In this document: positions 44,957 to 55,213 of the stretch, piece by piece | Layout: each line of letters starts with the position of its first letter | Position numbering within the stretch: the stretch's first letter is position 1 | Assembly (NCBI GenBank): GCA_029262005.1 | Contig: JAJDAG010000008.1 | Location: 1-64,000, forward strand | Length of the DNA stretch: 64,000 nucleotides | Reading direction: 5' to 3' | Source: Candidatus Zhuqueibacterota bacterium | Lineage (GTDB): Bacteria > Zhuqueibacterota > Zhuqueibacteria > Oceanimicrobiales > Oceanimicrobiaceae | The notes under the pieces: generated by a model | What the model saw: the letters and a program-made list of their open reading frames with translations, nothing else | What the model was told of the DNA's origin: nothing | Databases searched by the model: none | Position numbers and translations under genes: made by a program

Positions 44957-47900
44957 AATACTTCTCCTTTTATCTTCTCTCTCTTTGCAGAACCTTCCGG
45001 AATCAAACTTGTCAAGAAATCGCTGACAAATTTGACCTTTCCAGTTTCATCAGATGGTATAGGTAAACGCAGGCCCAGTTGTTTGTCTTGAAAAAATTCG
45101 AATGTGTGCGCCGCATTAGCCACCATTGAACCCAGCCATTCCTTAAAATGTTCCGCCTGAGCGTCTAAAACCTCCTGTGCAAACAGAGCCACCATTTCAT
45201 CATGATCTATGCTAATCTGAGCAAGGCCAATCTGCACGCCTTGCAGGCGAACTTTTACAAAATAAAGTAAATTTTCCGTCGCTTGGGGCACTCTGCCAAA
45301 TCGATCGCGCAGCTCCGCCTCAATCTCATCCACATCAAAAAACTGATGTGTGTCCGTCAACCTGCGATAAATGTCAACACGATCCGGGCCTGAACTTAAG
45401 TATGATTCAGGAAGAAAAGCATCGAAATCCATTTCCACTTGAGTTTCGATCATCACTTTCTGTTCTTTTTCAGGTAGCTGCTCCTCCTTCAATTCGAGAA
45501 CAGCTTCTTCCAATATCTTATTATACAGATCAAACCCAAGCGTATCAATAAAGCCGGTTTGCTCAGCCCCCAACAAATTACCGGCGCCGCGAATCTCAAG
45601 GTCACGCATGGCGAGCTGACTTCCAGAGCCAATTTCTGAAAACTCCTCAATTGCCCTAAGTCTTTTCAGTGAATCCTCGGTCAACCTTTCAATCGGTGGT
45701 ATAATAAAATATGCATACGCCCGCCGGTGTGAACGACCAACGCGGCCACGCAATTGATATAGCTGAGCCAAACCTAGTTTATCGGCACGATTCATAATAA
45801 TTGTGTTCACATTCGGCATATCTAATCCAGATTCAATGATCAGGGTTGATATCAAAATTTGGTATTGCTTGTTGACAAACTCAACCATGACCGTCTCTAG
45901 TTCTTTTTCGCTTAACTGCCCATGTGCTACTGCAATGTCTGCCTCAGGAACAAGCTCGCTGACCATTTTGGCCACACGGTTAATTGAGCGTACTCTGTTA
46001 TGAACGAAAAAAGTCTGACCACCCCGATCCAATTCCCGCATAATAACTTCCCGAATATACTGTGAATTAAACGGCAATATTTCGGTTATGATTGGCAAAC
46101 GATTACGCGGTGGCGTCGTAATATGAGTCATGTCACGAGCACCGAGCAAAGAAAACTGCAGCGTTCTTGGTATTGGGGTCGCTGTTAAAGTTAACACATC
46201 AACGGTCACGCGAAAACGCTTAAGCTTTTCCTTGTGAGTGACACCAAAACGGTGCTCCTCATCCACTATCAGCAGACCAAGGTCCTTAAACTCGATATCC
46301 TTTGACAGTAAACGGTGCGTTCCAATAACGATATCAACTTCTCCTGTTTTCAGCTTTCCGACTATTTCCCGCTGCTCTGCCTTGGTTCTGAAACGCGACA
46401 ACATTTCCACCTGCACAGGAAAGTTGGCCAAACGCTCGCGGAATGTGTTAAAGTGCTGATAAGCAAGAATGGTTGTGGGCACAAGAACTGCAACTTGCTT
46501 ACCGCTAAGTACGGCTTTGAACGCTGCCCGCACTGCGACTTCAGTTTTACCAAAGCCAACATCACCGCAAATCAGCCGATCCATGGGCTTGGCGTTTTCC
46601 ATGTCCTTTTTAACTTCAACCGTGGCAGTCATCTGATCCGGCGTGTCCTCAAACGGAAATGACACCTCCAATTCTCTTTGCCAAAGTGTATCCTCAGAAA
46701 ACGCAAACCCCGGTTCAGATTTTCGCTTTGCGTATATGCGAATCAAATCTCTGGCAATATCCTTAATCTTCTTTTTAGTCCGGTCCTTTGCCTTGCGCCA
46801 CTCCAGCGAACCCAGTTTACTCAAATTTGGAGAAGCACCGTTTTTAGATGAATATTTATTCACCCTGTCCATACGTTCTATTCGCACATAAACAGTATCG
46901 CGATCGCGATACTCTATTTGCAGGCACTCACGCTCATGACTATGGACAGAAATTTTTTTAAGGCCGCGGAATATGCCAACGCCAAAATCGACATGAACAA
47001 CATAATCTCCAACATTAAGATGCTTCAACTCCCGGGGGGTCAGTCCTTTGAATCGCTTTTGAGGAAGCCGAAGCCGCCTCGCCCTGCCATAGAATTCATG
47101 ATCGGTGTAAACAATTACGTTTCCTGCTGGAAAAACAAAGCCTTTGTGGAAATTGAGCGCTGTGATATTCAGGCAAGGAAAGACTATCTCTTCATCAGAA
47201 AAAATATTCTCGAGGCGTTCAACCTGGCTTTCATTATCACAACTGTAGTAAACGTGCGGAGGCGCCACTTGACCGTTAAGACCGGTAACAGCCAATTTCT
47301 CAAGAGCAAGTCGCAGGTTCTTCAATTTACCGCCAAACGAAACCGGGGCCTTTGCCCCAAAATCAATCGTGCCGGATGCACGACCTCCCAGTGCCACAAA
47401 AATGAGTTGTTGAAAACCCTGCAAAGCCTTCTGAACCACTAAAACGTTGCTCTGCAAATCTTCATTAGCATCTTCGTTTCCATCACTTTCCCCCAGCCTT
47501 TCCCGAAGAGACTTAAATATGAGGTCCGGTTCATCCAAAACAAGCAACGCATTGTCCGGCAAATATTTTAATAGGCTCGCCCCGGCAGCGCTTGAAGAAC
47601 TTCCATCCACGTTACTTGACAGGTCTTCCTCTTGAGGAAAAATTGCAATGGACTCCACTTGCTCTAACGAGCGCTGACTATCCGGTTCGAACAATCGTAT
47701 TGACTCAACTTCGTCATCCCAAAATTCAATTCGATATGGATATTCAGATGAATATGGAAAAATATCGATTAGACCGCCGCGGACACACATTTCTCCATGA
47801 TGTTCAACTCGCTGCTCTCTTACAAAACCCAATTCAACTAAATCGACGACCAGGCTTTCAAAGTCAAGAGACTCACCAACAGTCACCACTATTTTCTTTA

Positions 47901-48315
47901 CAGAGTAGTAGCCGGGATCCGGCAAATCCGCCAGCAGCGCAGAAGCATCCGAGACAACAATGCTGCGCTTACCGACACTTAAAGATTCCAATGTTGACAA
48001 ACGCTCTTTAAGCACATTATGATTAACATGGCCAAACCCCTGATCGCTGAACAAGCTTTCGGGGAAATAGGTAACCTTGTCGGACCCAAGGAGTTGCTCT
48101 AGATCCTCCTTCACCTCTTCGGCTTCTTCTTTCTTGAGACAAAAGTAGGTGACTTGTTGGCTCTGGCTCTCGAAAAGACAGGCCAAAAGAACCGAGCGTA
48201 AAGTTCCAAAAGTGCCTTTGACAGAGACCACTCTTTCTTCATGGATCTTGCTTAACAGCTCCCGCGTTTGAGCGGCTGTAGAAAAATGCTGTAATATTCT
48301 TTCAACAGGCTTCAT
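44953..48315 (-). CDS. mfd: Transcription-repair coupling factor Mfd
   Basis: A 1120-residue ATPase that removes RNA polymerase stalled at DNA lesions and recruits UvrA. In order: UvrB-homology region (about 1-330), RNA polymerase-interaction domain with [20 protein letters not shown], helicase domains with Walker [16 protein letters not shown] and Walker B VDEEHRFG, the translocation motif [16 protein letters not shown], and a C-terminal regulatory domain. The gene overlaps rsmG and the parvulin gene by four bases each. Confidence 0.97.
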   Translation of the reverse strand: MKPVERILQHFSTAAQTRELLSKIHEERVVSVKGTFGTLRSVLLACLFESQSQQVTYFCLKKEEAEEVKEDLEQLLGSDKVTYFPESLFSDQGFGHVNHNVLKERLSTLESLSVGKRSIVVSDASALLADLPDPGYYSVKKIVVTVGESLDFESLVVDLVELGFVREQRVEHHGEMCVRGGLIDIFPYSSEYPYRIEFWDDEVESIRLFEPDSQRSLEQVESIAIFPQEEDLSSNVDGSSSSAAGASLLKYLPDNALLVLDEPDLIFKSLRERLGESDGNEDANEDLQSNVLVVQKALQGFQQLIFVALGGRASGTIDFGAKAPVSFGGKLKNLRLALEKLAVTGLNGQVAPPHVYYSCDNESQVERLENIFSDEEIVFPCLNITALNFHKGFVFPAGNVIVYTDHEFYGRARRLRLPQKRFKGLTPRELKHLNVGDYVVHVDFGVGIFRGLKKISVHSHERECLQIEYRDRDTVYVRIERMDRVNKYSSKNGASPNLSKLGSLEWRKAKDRTKKKIKDIARDLIRIYAKRKSEPGFAFSEDTLWQRELEVSFPFEDTPDQMTATVEVKKDMENAKPMDRLICGDVGFGKTEVAVRAAFKAVLSGKQVAVLVPTTILAYQHFNTFRERLANFPVQVEMLSRFRTKAEQREIVGKLKTGEVDIVIGTHRLLSKDIEFKDLGLLIVDEEHRFGVTHKEKLKRFRVTVDVLTLTATPIPRTLQFSLLGARDMTHITTPPRNRLPIITEILPFNSQYIREVIMRELDRGGQTFFVHNRVRSINRVAKMVSELVPEADIAVAHGQLSEKELETVMVEFVNKQYQILISTLIIESGLDMPNVNTIIMNRADKLGLAQLYQLRGRVGRSHRRAYAYFIIPPIERLTEDSLKRLRAIEEFSEIGSGSQLAMRDLEIRGAGNLLGAEQTGFIDTLGFDLYNKILEEAVLELKEEQLPEKEQKVMIETQVEMDFDAFLPESYLSSGPDRVDIYRRLTDTHQFFDVDEIEAELRDRFGRVPQATENLLYFVKVRLQGVQIGLAQISIDHDEMVALFAQEVLDAQAEHFKEWLGSMVANAAHTFEFFQDKQLGLRLPIPSDETGKVKFVSDFLTSLIPEGSAKREKIKGEVF

Positions 48316-48983
48316 GACCCTGCCCGCACCAAAACTATTTTCAGCTTATCAGACACCATTGAGCCGGTTTCCTGCAATTCGGTCACCTCCACAGACAAGC
48401 CCGGCGCCTCCTTCTTCAACTCTATAATCTCCCTTGAAAGCGTAGAGCCTTTTAAGCTAAGCAACACCCCTGTGGGAGCAAGAAATTCTTTAACAAGCGG
48501 ATAAAGGGCATTCAACTGCATAACGGCCCGACAGACAACAACATCATAACAGGCGATGTGTTCACTCTGTTTCTTGAGAACCTCAGCCCTCTCATTCTCT
48601 ACTCTCAGATCAGACAATTTAAGCTGAGAAATTAAGTCTCGCAAAAAAAGTGTCTTCCATCTTTTTGAATCAAGCAGGGTCATCCGCAGATCTGGCCGCA
48701 CAATTTTGAGTGGTAAGCCCGGAAACCCACCACCCGTTCCCACATCTATCACATTTGCATGCGGGTGAAAAACCTCATTTTTCGACAAAATTGCTGATTC
48801 TATAAAATGCCTTTCAAGCAGGCGATTCTCATCGCTCTTGGAAACGAGTTTTGCCTTCGAATTCCAAGCCAGCACGGCCTGCCAATACAATGCGAATTGA
48901 AGTGCCTGATTCTCCGAAAGAACCATCCTGGCACTAGTAAAGGCCGTACGAAGTTGATCTATTTTCTTTTGTTCAGCAATCAT
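48312..48983 (-). CDS. rsmG: 16S rRNA (guanine(527)-N7)-methyltransferase RsmG
   Basis: A 223-residue methyltransferase (GidB) that modifies G527 of 16S rRNA with S-adenosylmethionine. The SAM-binding motif is VIDVGTGGGFPGLPLKIV, and LVSKSDENRLLERHFIES is the family N-terminal pattern. It overlaps the start of mfd by four bases. A parS site lies immediately upstream, between it and mnmG. In many genomes the parAB genes follow rsmG; here mfd does. Confidence 0.95.
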   Translation of the reverse strand: MIAEQKKIDQLRTAFTSARMVLSENQALQFALYWQAVLAWNSKAKLVSKSDENRLLERHFIESAILSKNEVFHPHANVIDVGTGGGFPGLPLKIVRPDLRMTLLDSKRWKTLFLRDLISQLKLSDLRVENERAEVLKKQSEHIACYDVVVCRAVMQLNALYPLVKEFLAPTGVLLSLKGSTLSREIIELKKEAPGLSVEVTELQETGSMVSDKLKIVLVRAGS

Positions 48984-48990
48984 ACAAAAA

Positions 48991-49008
48991 ATGTTTCACG
49001 TGAAACAT
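48991..49008. promoter_or_regulatory. parS centromere site 1
   Basis: A perfect 18-base palindrome, ATGTTTCACGTGAAACAT, whose inner 16 bases equal the parS consensus bound by ParB. It lies in the 55-base gap between mnmG and rsmG, about 6.5 kb from dnaA, where chromosomal parS sites are expected. Confidence 0.92.
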
Positions 49009-49038
49009 CAATAAAATTATTATAGCTACTTTAAAGAA

Positions 49039-50910
49039 TTAACGCGCAAGATAAACCAGCAAGACAGACACATCAGCCGGAGACACCCCGGAAATACGAG
49101 ACGCTTGACCAATGGTGCTTGGTTGAATTTGTCCCAGCTTTTCCTTGGCTTCGGATGACAAGGCTTTAATTTTGCCAAAGTCAAACCCGCGCGGTATTTG
49201 CTTTGAACCAAATCTCTGAACCCGTTCGATTTGCTCCATTTGCCTTTTAATAAAACCTTCGTACTTAATTTCAATATCAACCTGCTCCCGCACCTGCTGC
49301 CAAAACGGATCATCGCCATTGTTTAGGATATCCAAATCCGCCAGTTTGGCCAAATGAACAAGCTTGACCTCAGGGCGTTTTAGAAGGGTGTAAAGAGCCT
49401 CCTTTTCCTTAATAGGCGATGACTCAACCTGCTGAAGCACAGGGTTAATCTTTTCCGGTCCAAACTTCAATCCCTGCAAAGCCAGGATCGATGCTTCTAT
49501 ATGATGACGTTTTTCCAACATCCTCTTATAATCAACCTCAGAAACAACACCATACTTATGACCATAGTCCATTAGACGCAAATCAGCATTGTCCTGCCTT
49601 AGAACAAGCCTGTGTTCCGCTCTGGAAGTAAACATTCGATAAGGCTCAATGGTGCCCTTTGTTACCAGATCATCTATCAAAACGCCAATATATGCCTCAG
49701 ACCTCCCCAGAACAAACGGCGTCTGTCCACGAATACTCAGGACAGCATTTACTCCAGCCATAAAGCCTTGACTGGCGGCCTCTTCATACCCTGTTGTACC
49801 ATTGATTTGACCGGCAAAAAAAAGATCCCGAATCAGCTTTGTCTCAAGGCTTGCATGCAATTGAGTTGGAAAAAAATAATCGTATTCAACCGCGTAGCCA
49901 AAGCGTGTCACTTTTGCATTCTCAAGCCCTGCGACCGTACGAATTCCTTCGAGCTGTATTTCTTCGGGAAGACTCGTAGAAAATCCGTTAACATAATACT
50001 CCGTCGTGCTTCGACCTTCAGGTTCTAAAAAAACTTGATGGCGCTCACGTTCAGAAAACCGATGAATCTTATCCTCAATAGACGGGCAATAGCGTGGGCC
50101 AATACCCTGAATTCGATCAGCAAACATTGGGGAGCGAGAAAAACCAGCCTCAAGCGTTGCATGTGTTTGCGGATTTGTATAGGTCAAATAACAAGGAAGC
50201 TGTTCAACATCAAGCCTGTTGTGACGAAAAGAAAAAGGAGTTGGAATGTCATCACCGGGCTGAATTTCCATTTTCGAAAAATCTATCGTGGTACCATCCA
50301 CACGTGGCGGAGTGCCGGTTTTTAGCCGACCAAACTCAAAACCCAGCGCAAGCAAACACTCTGTGAGACCCTCAGCAGCAAACTCACCTGCACGGCCGGA
50401 AGCGTATTGAACCTCCCCAACATGAATAATACCGTTTAAAAAAGTACCTGCCGTGAGAACAACGCTTTTAGACTCTATTAGATTGCCTGATTCAGTGCGC
50501 ACGCCGCAGACTTTGCCTGCCTGAGTTTCAATTCTCTTTACTGTCCCTTGCCGAATATCCAGCCTTTCCTGTCTTTCACATGCCTGGCGTGCACACTGTG
50601 TATAGAGAGCTCGATCGCATTGTGCCCGCGGGGACCACACGGCCGGTCCTTTTGAACGATTGAGCATGCGAAATTGAATACCAGCAAGATCCGTCAGCAA
50701 TCCCATTTCCCCGCCCATAACATCAAGCTCCTTCACAAGCTGTCCCTTGGCCAGGCCACCAATGGCGGGATTACAGGACATTTGACCAAGGGTGAAAATA
50801 TTCATGGTCACCAACATTGTTTCTGCGCCCATCCTGGCCGCTACCAATGCTGCCTCTACGCCGGCATGCCCACCACCAACAACAATAACATCATACTTTT
50901 GATCAATCAT
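49039..50910 (-). CDS. mnmG: tRNA uridine-5-carboxymethylaminomethyl modification enzyme MnmG (GidA)
   Basis: A 623-residue FAD protein that, with MnmE, adds the carboxymethylaminomethyl group to U34 of some tRNAs. The FAD-binding motif is VVGGGHAGVEAALVAARMG at the N-terminus; CNPAIGGLAKGQLVKELD and GPRYCPSIEDKI are family signatures, and the C-terminus ends with the helical GidA-associated domain. It lies between two parS sites and is followed by rsmG. Length is normal. Confidence 0.97.
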   Translation of the reverse strand: MIDQKYDVIVVGGGHAGVEAALVAARMGAETMLVTMNIFTLGQMSCNPAIGGLAKGQLVKELDVMGGEMGLLTDLAGIQFRMLNRSKGPAVWSPRAQCDRALYTQCARQACERQERLDIRQGTVKRIETQAGKVCGVRTESGNLIESKSVVLTAGTFLNGIIHVGEVQYASGRAGEFAAEGLTECLLALGFEFGRLKTGTPPRVDGTTIDFSKMEIQPGDDIPTPFSFRHNRLDVEQLPCYLTYTNPQTHATLEAGFSRSPMFADRIQGIGPRYCPSIEDKIHRFSERERHQVFLEPEGRSTTEYYVNGFSTSLPEEIQLEGIRTVAGLENAKVTRFGYAVEYDYFFPTQLHASLETKLIRDLFFAGQINGTTGYEEAASQGFMAGVNAVLSIRGQTPFVLGRSEAYIGVLIDDLVTKGTIEPYRMFTSRAEHRLVLRQDNADLRLMDYGHKYGVVSEVDYKRMLEKRHHIEASILALQGLKFGPEKINPVLQQVESSPIKEKEALYTLLKRPEVKLVHLAKLADLDILNNGDDPFWQQVREQVDIEIKYEGFIKRQMEQIERVQRFGSKQIPRGFDFGKIKALSSEAKEKLGQIQPSTIGQASRISGVSPADVSVLLVYLAR

Positions 50911-50932
50911 TTTACGCCTTGCTAATTCACAA

Positions 50933-50950
50933 ATGTTTCACGTGAAACAT
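50933..50950. promoter_or_regulatory. parS centromere site 2
   Basis: The same 18-base palindrome, ATGTTTCACGTGAAACAT, in the 47-base gap between mnmE and mnmG, 1.94 kb from the first. Two identical sites flanking one gene in this arm indicate a ParABS-dependent origin segregation system, although parA and parB are not in the window. Confidence 0.92.
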
Positions 50951-50957
50951 TCGCACA

Positions 50958-52376
50958 CTACTTGCCAATGCAAAATCTGGAAAAAATGTTTTCAAGAATG
51001 TCTTCGGTTGTTACATCTCCTATTACAGCTCCCAAACAAGCGATCGCTTCGCGCAAATCAAGCGCAATAAACTCACCCGACAATCCGCGATCTAAAGAGT
51101 CCAGAGTCTTCTTTAATGCAACCAATCCCTTGTCAAGTGCATTTTTTTGACGAAGACTTGAAATAACAGGCTCGTCGGTTTCTGACATCAGACCTAATTG
51201 AGCGGCACTAAGCAATGCCTTCTCAAGCATGGGCAGGCCCTCATGCCGTAACGCTGAAATTTCAACAATCACATCCAGGGCGAATGCGGACTTAATTTCT
51301 GAACCCTTTACATTTTGTTTCAAGTCGCACTTATTGATAACAGCAACGCACTTATCCTTCAGCGCTCCACACATCCTGGAAACCTCTGAGACAAGACTTC
51401 TATCTTCCTCCAAAAGCACACGAGAACCGTCAAAAAGAAAAACAATGACGTCTGCTTCTTTGACATGCTTATAGGTTCGTTCAATACCTAACTTTTCAAC
51501 AGCATCTTCTGTTGCCCTGATGCCGGCCGTATCAACAATTCTAAAAAAGTGTCCACGAATATCAAGCTGCTCTTCAAGCGAATCCCGTGTGGTGCCTGCA
51601 ACGTCAGTAACAATCGCGCGCTCTTCCTTCAAAAGCGTATTTAGCAAACTGGACTTACCCACATTCGGAGCTCCGACAATGACAAGCTTCACACCCTCAC
51701 GAAGGATCCTGCCTCGTTGATAAGTTAAAATAAAAGAAGCTATTTCCGAAATAACAGACTTTACCCGTTCAACAATATCCTTTTTGTCCGCGAACTCAAC
51801 ATCCTCTTCCGCGAAATCAAGCTCCAATTCCACCATGGAGCAAATATCAACCAGGTGCCCACGGATGTCTCGAACCCGATCGCCGAGCCCCCCTTGAAAT
51901 TGTGCGATTGCAGCATTTAAACTGGCTGCTGTCTTGGAACCAATTAGATCTGCAACCGCCTCCGCCTGCGATAAATCCAGACGTCCATTCAGAAAAGCTC
52001 TTTGAGTAAATTCGCCGGGGCGAGCCAGCCGGGCACCACGTTCAGTCACGGCCTGCAAGATGCGATTCGCAATATATGCGCCTCCATGACAGCTTATTTC
52101 CAAAACATCTTCTGCTGTATATGAGTTTGGCGCTCTGAATAAAATAACAATAACCTCATCCAATAGCTCCCTTGTTTCATCACGTGAGTCATTGGCTACA
52201 GAAAAAAACTTACCCAAGTATGCCGTGCGGGGAGTTGCCTTATCAAGGGAAGGCCGTCCCTCAAAAAGAGCACAAACAATCTCAACAGCTTTTGAACCAC
52301 TAACACGGATTACGGCTAGACCGCCAGAGCCGGCCGGAGTTGAAATAGCAGCAATGGTGTCAAAATCATCAATCAT
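50958..52376 (-). CDS. mnmE: tRNA modification GTPase MnmE (TrmE)
   Basis: A 472-residue GTPase, partner of MnmG in modifying U34 of tRNAs. Order of domains: folate-binding N-terminal domain (TIAAISTPAGSGGLAVIRVSG), helical domain, G domain (IVGAPNVGKSSLLNTLL, DTAGIR, NKCD) and the C-terminal FCIGK with the conserved cysteine. Its start codon lies ten bases after the T-run of a strong intrinsic terminator, so it either has its own promoter or is reached by read-through. The ribosome binding site is weak. Confidence 0.97.
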   Translation of the reverse strand: MIDDFDTIAAISTPAGSGGLAVIRVSGSKAVEIVCALFEGRPSLDKATPRTAYLGKFFSVANDSRDETRELLDEVIVILFRAPNSYTAEDVLEISCHGGAYIANRILQAVTERGARLARPGEFTQRAFLNGRLDLSQAEAVADLIGSKTAASLNAAIAQFQGGLGDRVRDIRGHLVDICSMVELELDFAEEDVEFADKKDIVERVKSVISEIASFILTYQRGRILREGVKLVIVGAPNVGKSSLLNTLLKEERAIVTDVAGTTRDSLEEQLDIRGHFFRIVDTAGIRATEDAVEKLGIERTYKHVKEADVIVFLFDGSRVLLEEDRSLVSEVSRMCGALKDKCVAVINKCDLKQNVKGSEIKSAFALDVIVEISALRHEGLPMLEKALLSAAQLGLMSETDEPVISSLRQKNALDKGLVALKKTLDSLDRGLSGEFIALDLREAIACLGAVIGDVTTEDILENIFSRFCIGK

Positions 52377-52385
52377 TGACTCTAC

Positions 52386-52419
52386 AAAAAAAAACAGCCC
52401 TGCATTCGTATGCAGGGCT
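52386..52419 (-). terminator. Strong intrinsic terminator between yidC and mnmE
   Basis: On the minus strand AGCCCTGCAT (52419-52410) pairs with ATGCAGGGCT (52405-52396), ten perfect pairs with a four-base loop, followed after one base by nine Ts (52394-52386). It ends transcripts from yidC and lies immediately before mnmE, so it may also act as an attenuator of the downstream genes. Confidence 0.9.
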
Positions 52420-52477
52420 TATGGAAACAAAAAAGTTTACCCGGCGCCTCTTCCTGATCAGCATGAAAGTGCCGGCA

Positions 52478-54265
52478 CTATTTACGCTTTTTGTAATCGT
52501 ATTTCGCTCTTGGTTTCGTCTTTTTCTTCGCCTTTGTTGCACGCATTTCTTCTATGCTGCGAATTTTATAAGGTATGAATTTCTCCTGAATAATGGAAAA
52601 CAGGTTAAACAGCGCATAATATAAATTCAATCCAGCGGGAAAGCTATTAAACAAGAGCGTCAAGAATACCGGCATAAAATAAACCATCGCTTTTTGCTTC
52701 GGATCTTTCATGGTCATTTTTTGCTGAATGAACATTGTAATCCCCATAAACAGTGGAAGAATATTCACCTTGTTCCCGTAAAAAGGTACCGTAAAAGGCA
52801 ACATTGCAACTGTGTCCGGACGGGCTAAATCAGTAATCCACCAGATAAACTCAGCCCCTCTTAACTCAATTGTTGAGTTAAAAATGCTAAACAATGCTAT
52901 CAGTAGCGGCATTTGCAGTACCATCGGAATGCAACCCCCTAGCGGATTGATTCCGTATTCCTTATAGAGCTTCATCACCTCTTGTTGCTTTTTCTGTGCA
53001 TCATCCTTGTACTTTTCATTGAGCCCTTCCATCATGGGCTTTAAAAGCTCCATTTCCTTCATTGACTGATAACTTTTTCGCGTGAGTGGAAAAAGCAAAA
53101 TTTTGACAAGGATAGAAAAGACAATAATAACAAAACCATAATTAGGAATAATCTCATGAAGGAGAGTAAAACTCCACAAGATAAATTTTCCAAAAGGTCG
53201 GAAAATGGCATACCCCAGATCCATCATCTCTTCCAGGCCAACATCAAAGCTCGTTACAATATCATAGTCAAGCGGTCCAAGATAGAGCGTAAACTCATCA
53301 ACACGTTTATCTTTCTGCGTAAAGGGCATTTGCAGATCAAAACTATATTTTTTGAAAGGAACACTCTCTCCAACATCAACGGCTGTTCCCGCAAAAATAG
53401 CACTTTGTCCCTTGTCGCTTCTCGGAATAACAGCTGCAGCGAAATACTTATTGCGAAGGGCGATCCAATCCGTTTGGCCCACAAAAGTTTCGGCATCTGC
53501 TTCATCACTTATACCGAAATCCTCAACATCTCCCTGATAGGTAAAACACTTCGCCATTTCCATATCCAGATTAAAATCGGGCTCAGTTGAAGCCATACCA
53601 CTGCGCCAGGACAAGAAATACGAAAACCCATCTACAACTCTGTTCATATTCAGCAACTCAACACGTAAATCAAAGGCGTACCGATCATTATAAAATGTAA
53701 AAGTCTTTCGAACCTGGCTATTACCATTCAGGTCTAAGGTGAATTCAATCGATGCCTGATTCTTCCCCTCATCAAGAGTAATCGCCCTTTTATCTACATC
53801 AAAAATGAAAAGACCCGTATCGGTGGTATCCCCTTTAGATGGAAAGCGCAGTGACAAATTACCCGGTCCGTCCTGACCAATTATTTCAACAATTTCACCC
53901 TGCGTGCCTTTGTATTCTTTCAGACGAAAAGACCGCAAAGTCGCGCCACCGGTTGAGAAAACAGCTTTATACAGTGCGGTTTCAATCATCACATCTTCAC
54001 CCGCACCTTTTGCTGCGATTACCCCCTCTTTAGAAATAACAGGGGTCTCAAAAACTTCCTTTTTTAGTGTTGGCGCAACCAGCGTCTCTTTTGTTTCGGC
54101 AGGCAGAGGCCTAACAGTCTTTTCTATAGCACCTTGTTCATCGATAACTGTGGTTGCCTCAGGTGGTGCAGGCATAAAGTTCTTTTGATAAAAATCGGTT
54201 TGTACCAAAATTAAAATCAACCCGATAAGCAATACCGCTGATATAGTTTTTTTGTCAAAATCCAT
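52478..54265 (-). CDS. yidC: Membrane protein insertase YidC
   Basis: Inserts and folds inner-membrane proteins, alone or with SecYEG. The 595-residue Gram-negative form has a first membrane helix (TISAVLLIGLILILVQTDF), a large periplasmic beta-sandwich domain (about 80-350) and a C-terminal core of five helices starting near GKFILWSFTLLHEIIPNYGF, with GCIPMVLQMPLLIALFSIF. The C-terminus is basic (KKKTKPRAKYDYKKRK). It follows yidD by 39 bases. Confidence 0.97.
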   Translation of the reverse strand: MDFDKKTISAVLLIGLILILVQTDFYQKNFMPAPPEATTVIDEQGAIEKTVRPLPAETKETLVAPTLKKEVFETPVISKEGVIAAKGAGEDVMIETALYKAVFSTGGATLRSFRLKEYKGTQGEIVEIIGQDGPGNLSLRFPSKGDTTDTGLFIFDVDKRAITLDEGKNQASIEFTLDLNGNSQVRKTFTFYNDRYAFDLRVELLNMNRVVDGFSYFLSWRSGMASTEPDFNLDMEMAKCFTYQGDVEDFGISDEADAETFVGQTDWIALRNKYFAAAVIPRSDKGQSAIFAGTAVDVGESVPFKKYSFDLQMPFTQKDKRVDEFTLYLGPLDYDIVTSFDVGLEEMMDLGYAIFRPFGKFILWSFTLLHEIIPNYGFVIIVFSILVKILLFPLTRKSYQSMKEMELLKPMMEGLNEKYKDDAQKKQQEVMKLYKEYGINPLGGCIPMVLQMPLLIALFSIFNSTIELRGAEFIWWITDLARPDTVAMLPFTVPFYGNKVNILPLFMGITMFIQQKMTMKDPKQKAMVYFMPVFLTLLFNSFPAGLNLYYALFNLFSIIQEKFIPYKIRSIEEMRATKAKKKTKPRAKYDYKKRK

Positions 54266-54304
54266 GTTTTCTCTTTGTAATAAATGAAGTTACTTACTTT
54301 TTTT

Positions 54305-54514
54305 CTAATCTACGGGATCAAGGCCACCTGGATGTAGTGGGTGACACTTGGCAAGTCTGATCATTCCGCGCCACATGCCGGGAAAAAAACCATACTTTTC
54401 TATTGCTTGATGTGCATACCCAGAACAAGTGGGATAAAAACGACAGCTCGATGGGAACAAAGGAGAAATCAAACGCTGATATAGCTCAATAAAAACAAGA
54501 CCTAATTTTTTCAT
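54305..54514 (-). CDS. yidD: Membrane protein insertion efficiency factor YidD
   Basis: A 69-residue membrane-associated protein that assists YidC-dependent insertion. The conserved motif is FPSSCRFYPTCSGYAHQAIE with the cysteine pair, followed by CHPLHPGGLDPV. It lies between rnpA and yidC, the usual gene order, 12 bases after rnpA. Confidence 0.96.
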   Translation of the reverse strand: MKKLGLVFIELYQRLISPLFPSSCRFYPTCSGYAHQAIEKYGFFPGMWRGMIRLAKCHPLHPGGLDPVD

Positions 54515-54526
54515 TACGTTGGTTTC

Positions 54527-54859
54527 TCACTGAAGTCTTCTGAGAAGAAGAAGGAACTCTGACTCGAGGATATAAAAAGGAACTTGGCCAACACTAACCT
54601 TTCCAAGCAAAATCAGACTCTTATTGACTGGTAATTGATTAACGTTTCTCCTGACAAGTTCTCTCATTCTACGCTTGACAAAATTTCTTTTCACCGCGGT
54701 CCGGGCTTTACGCGACACAGCCACTCCATATCTAAATGTATGCGCGTCCAATGAAATAAGTATCAAATTTTCAGAAAAATAACGCTTGCCCTCCTTAAAA
54801 ACCTGATTAAATTCAACAGACACTCTTAGGCGGGCACCCGATAGTTCACGCGTTTTCAC
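54527..54859 (-). CDS. rnpA: Ribonuclease P protein component
   Basis: The 110-residue protein subunit of RNase P, which trims the 5' end of tRNA precursors with the catalytic RNA. The RNA-binding arginine-rich block is VKRNFVKRRMRELVRR, the family signature. The start is GTG at 54859, 18 bases after the stop of rpmH, so it is cotranscribed with it. The RNase P RNA gene is not in this window. Confidence 0.94.
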   Translation of the reverse strand: MKTRELSGARLRVSVEFNQVFKEGKRYFSENLILISLDAHTFRYGVAVSRKARTAVKRNFVKRRMRELVRRNVNQLPVNKSLILLGKVSVGQVPFYILESEFLLLLRRLQ

Positions 54860-54877
54860 ACATCATCGATGTTTTTT

Positions 54878-55021
54878 CTAGTGGTCACTTACGGTCAATT
54901 TTTTTCGGCCCTTTGCTCTTCTTCTTTTTAAAATCAGCCGGCCGGTCTTGCTGCTCATGCGTGCTCGGAACCCGTGTTTGTTCAACTTTTTCCGGTTGCT
55001 TGGTTGAAAGGTTCTTTTCAT
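54878..55021 (-). CDS. rpmH: 50S ribosomal protein L34
   Basis: A 47-residue basic protein of the large ribosomal subunit, too short to be obvious at first sight. It reads [20 protein letters not shown], then [19 protein letters not shown], the L34 sequence, and ends at TAG 54878-54880. GGTGGAG lies just before its ATG. A predicted promoter stands at 55073-55101. It is the first gene of the rpmH-rnpA-yidD-yidC cluster next to dnaA. Confidence 0.97.
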   Translation of the reverse strand: MKRTFQPSNRKKLNKHGFRARMSSKTGRLILKRRRAKGRKKLTVSDH

Positions 55022-55072
55022 GCTAACTCCACCTCAATGTCTGTATACAAGTAATTTTCATAAAAACTTTCC

Positions 55073-55101
55073 AAGATACAAACCGTTGCCACAAAAGTCA
55101 A
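55073..55101 (-). promoter_or_regulatory. Predicted promoter of rpmH-rnpA
   Basis: On the minus strand TTGACT (55101-55096) and TATCTT (55078-55073) are 17 bases apart, giving a start near 55066 and a leader of about 45 bases before the rpmH ATG at 55021. Confidence 0.55.
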
Positions 55102-55213
55102 GCTAGTTTTATCTTCACGGAGTCTTCATAAAAGCCCTTTTCCTTCTTGACTTTCAAGCTCTTTTTCTTAACTTTTGCCAGTCTGAGTACCGCGGTTACC
55201 ACAATTTATAAAT

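Noticed and set aside
46918-47442. 174-codon plus-strand frame inside mfd
   Set aside because: It is antisense to a conserved Mfd domain without features of its own.
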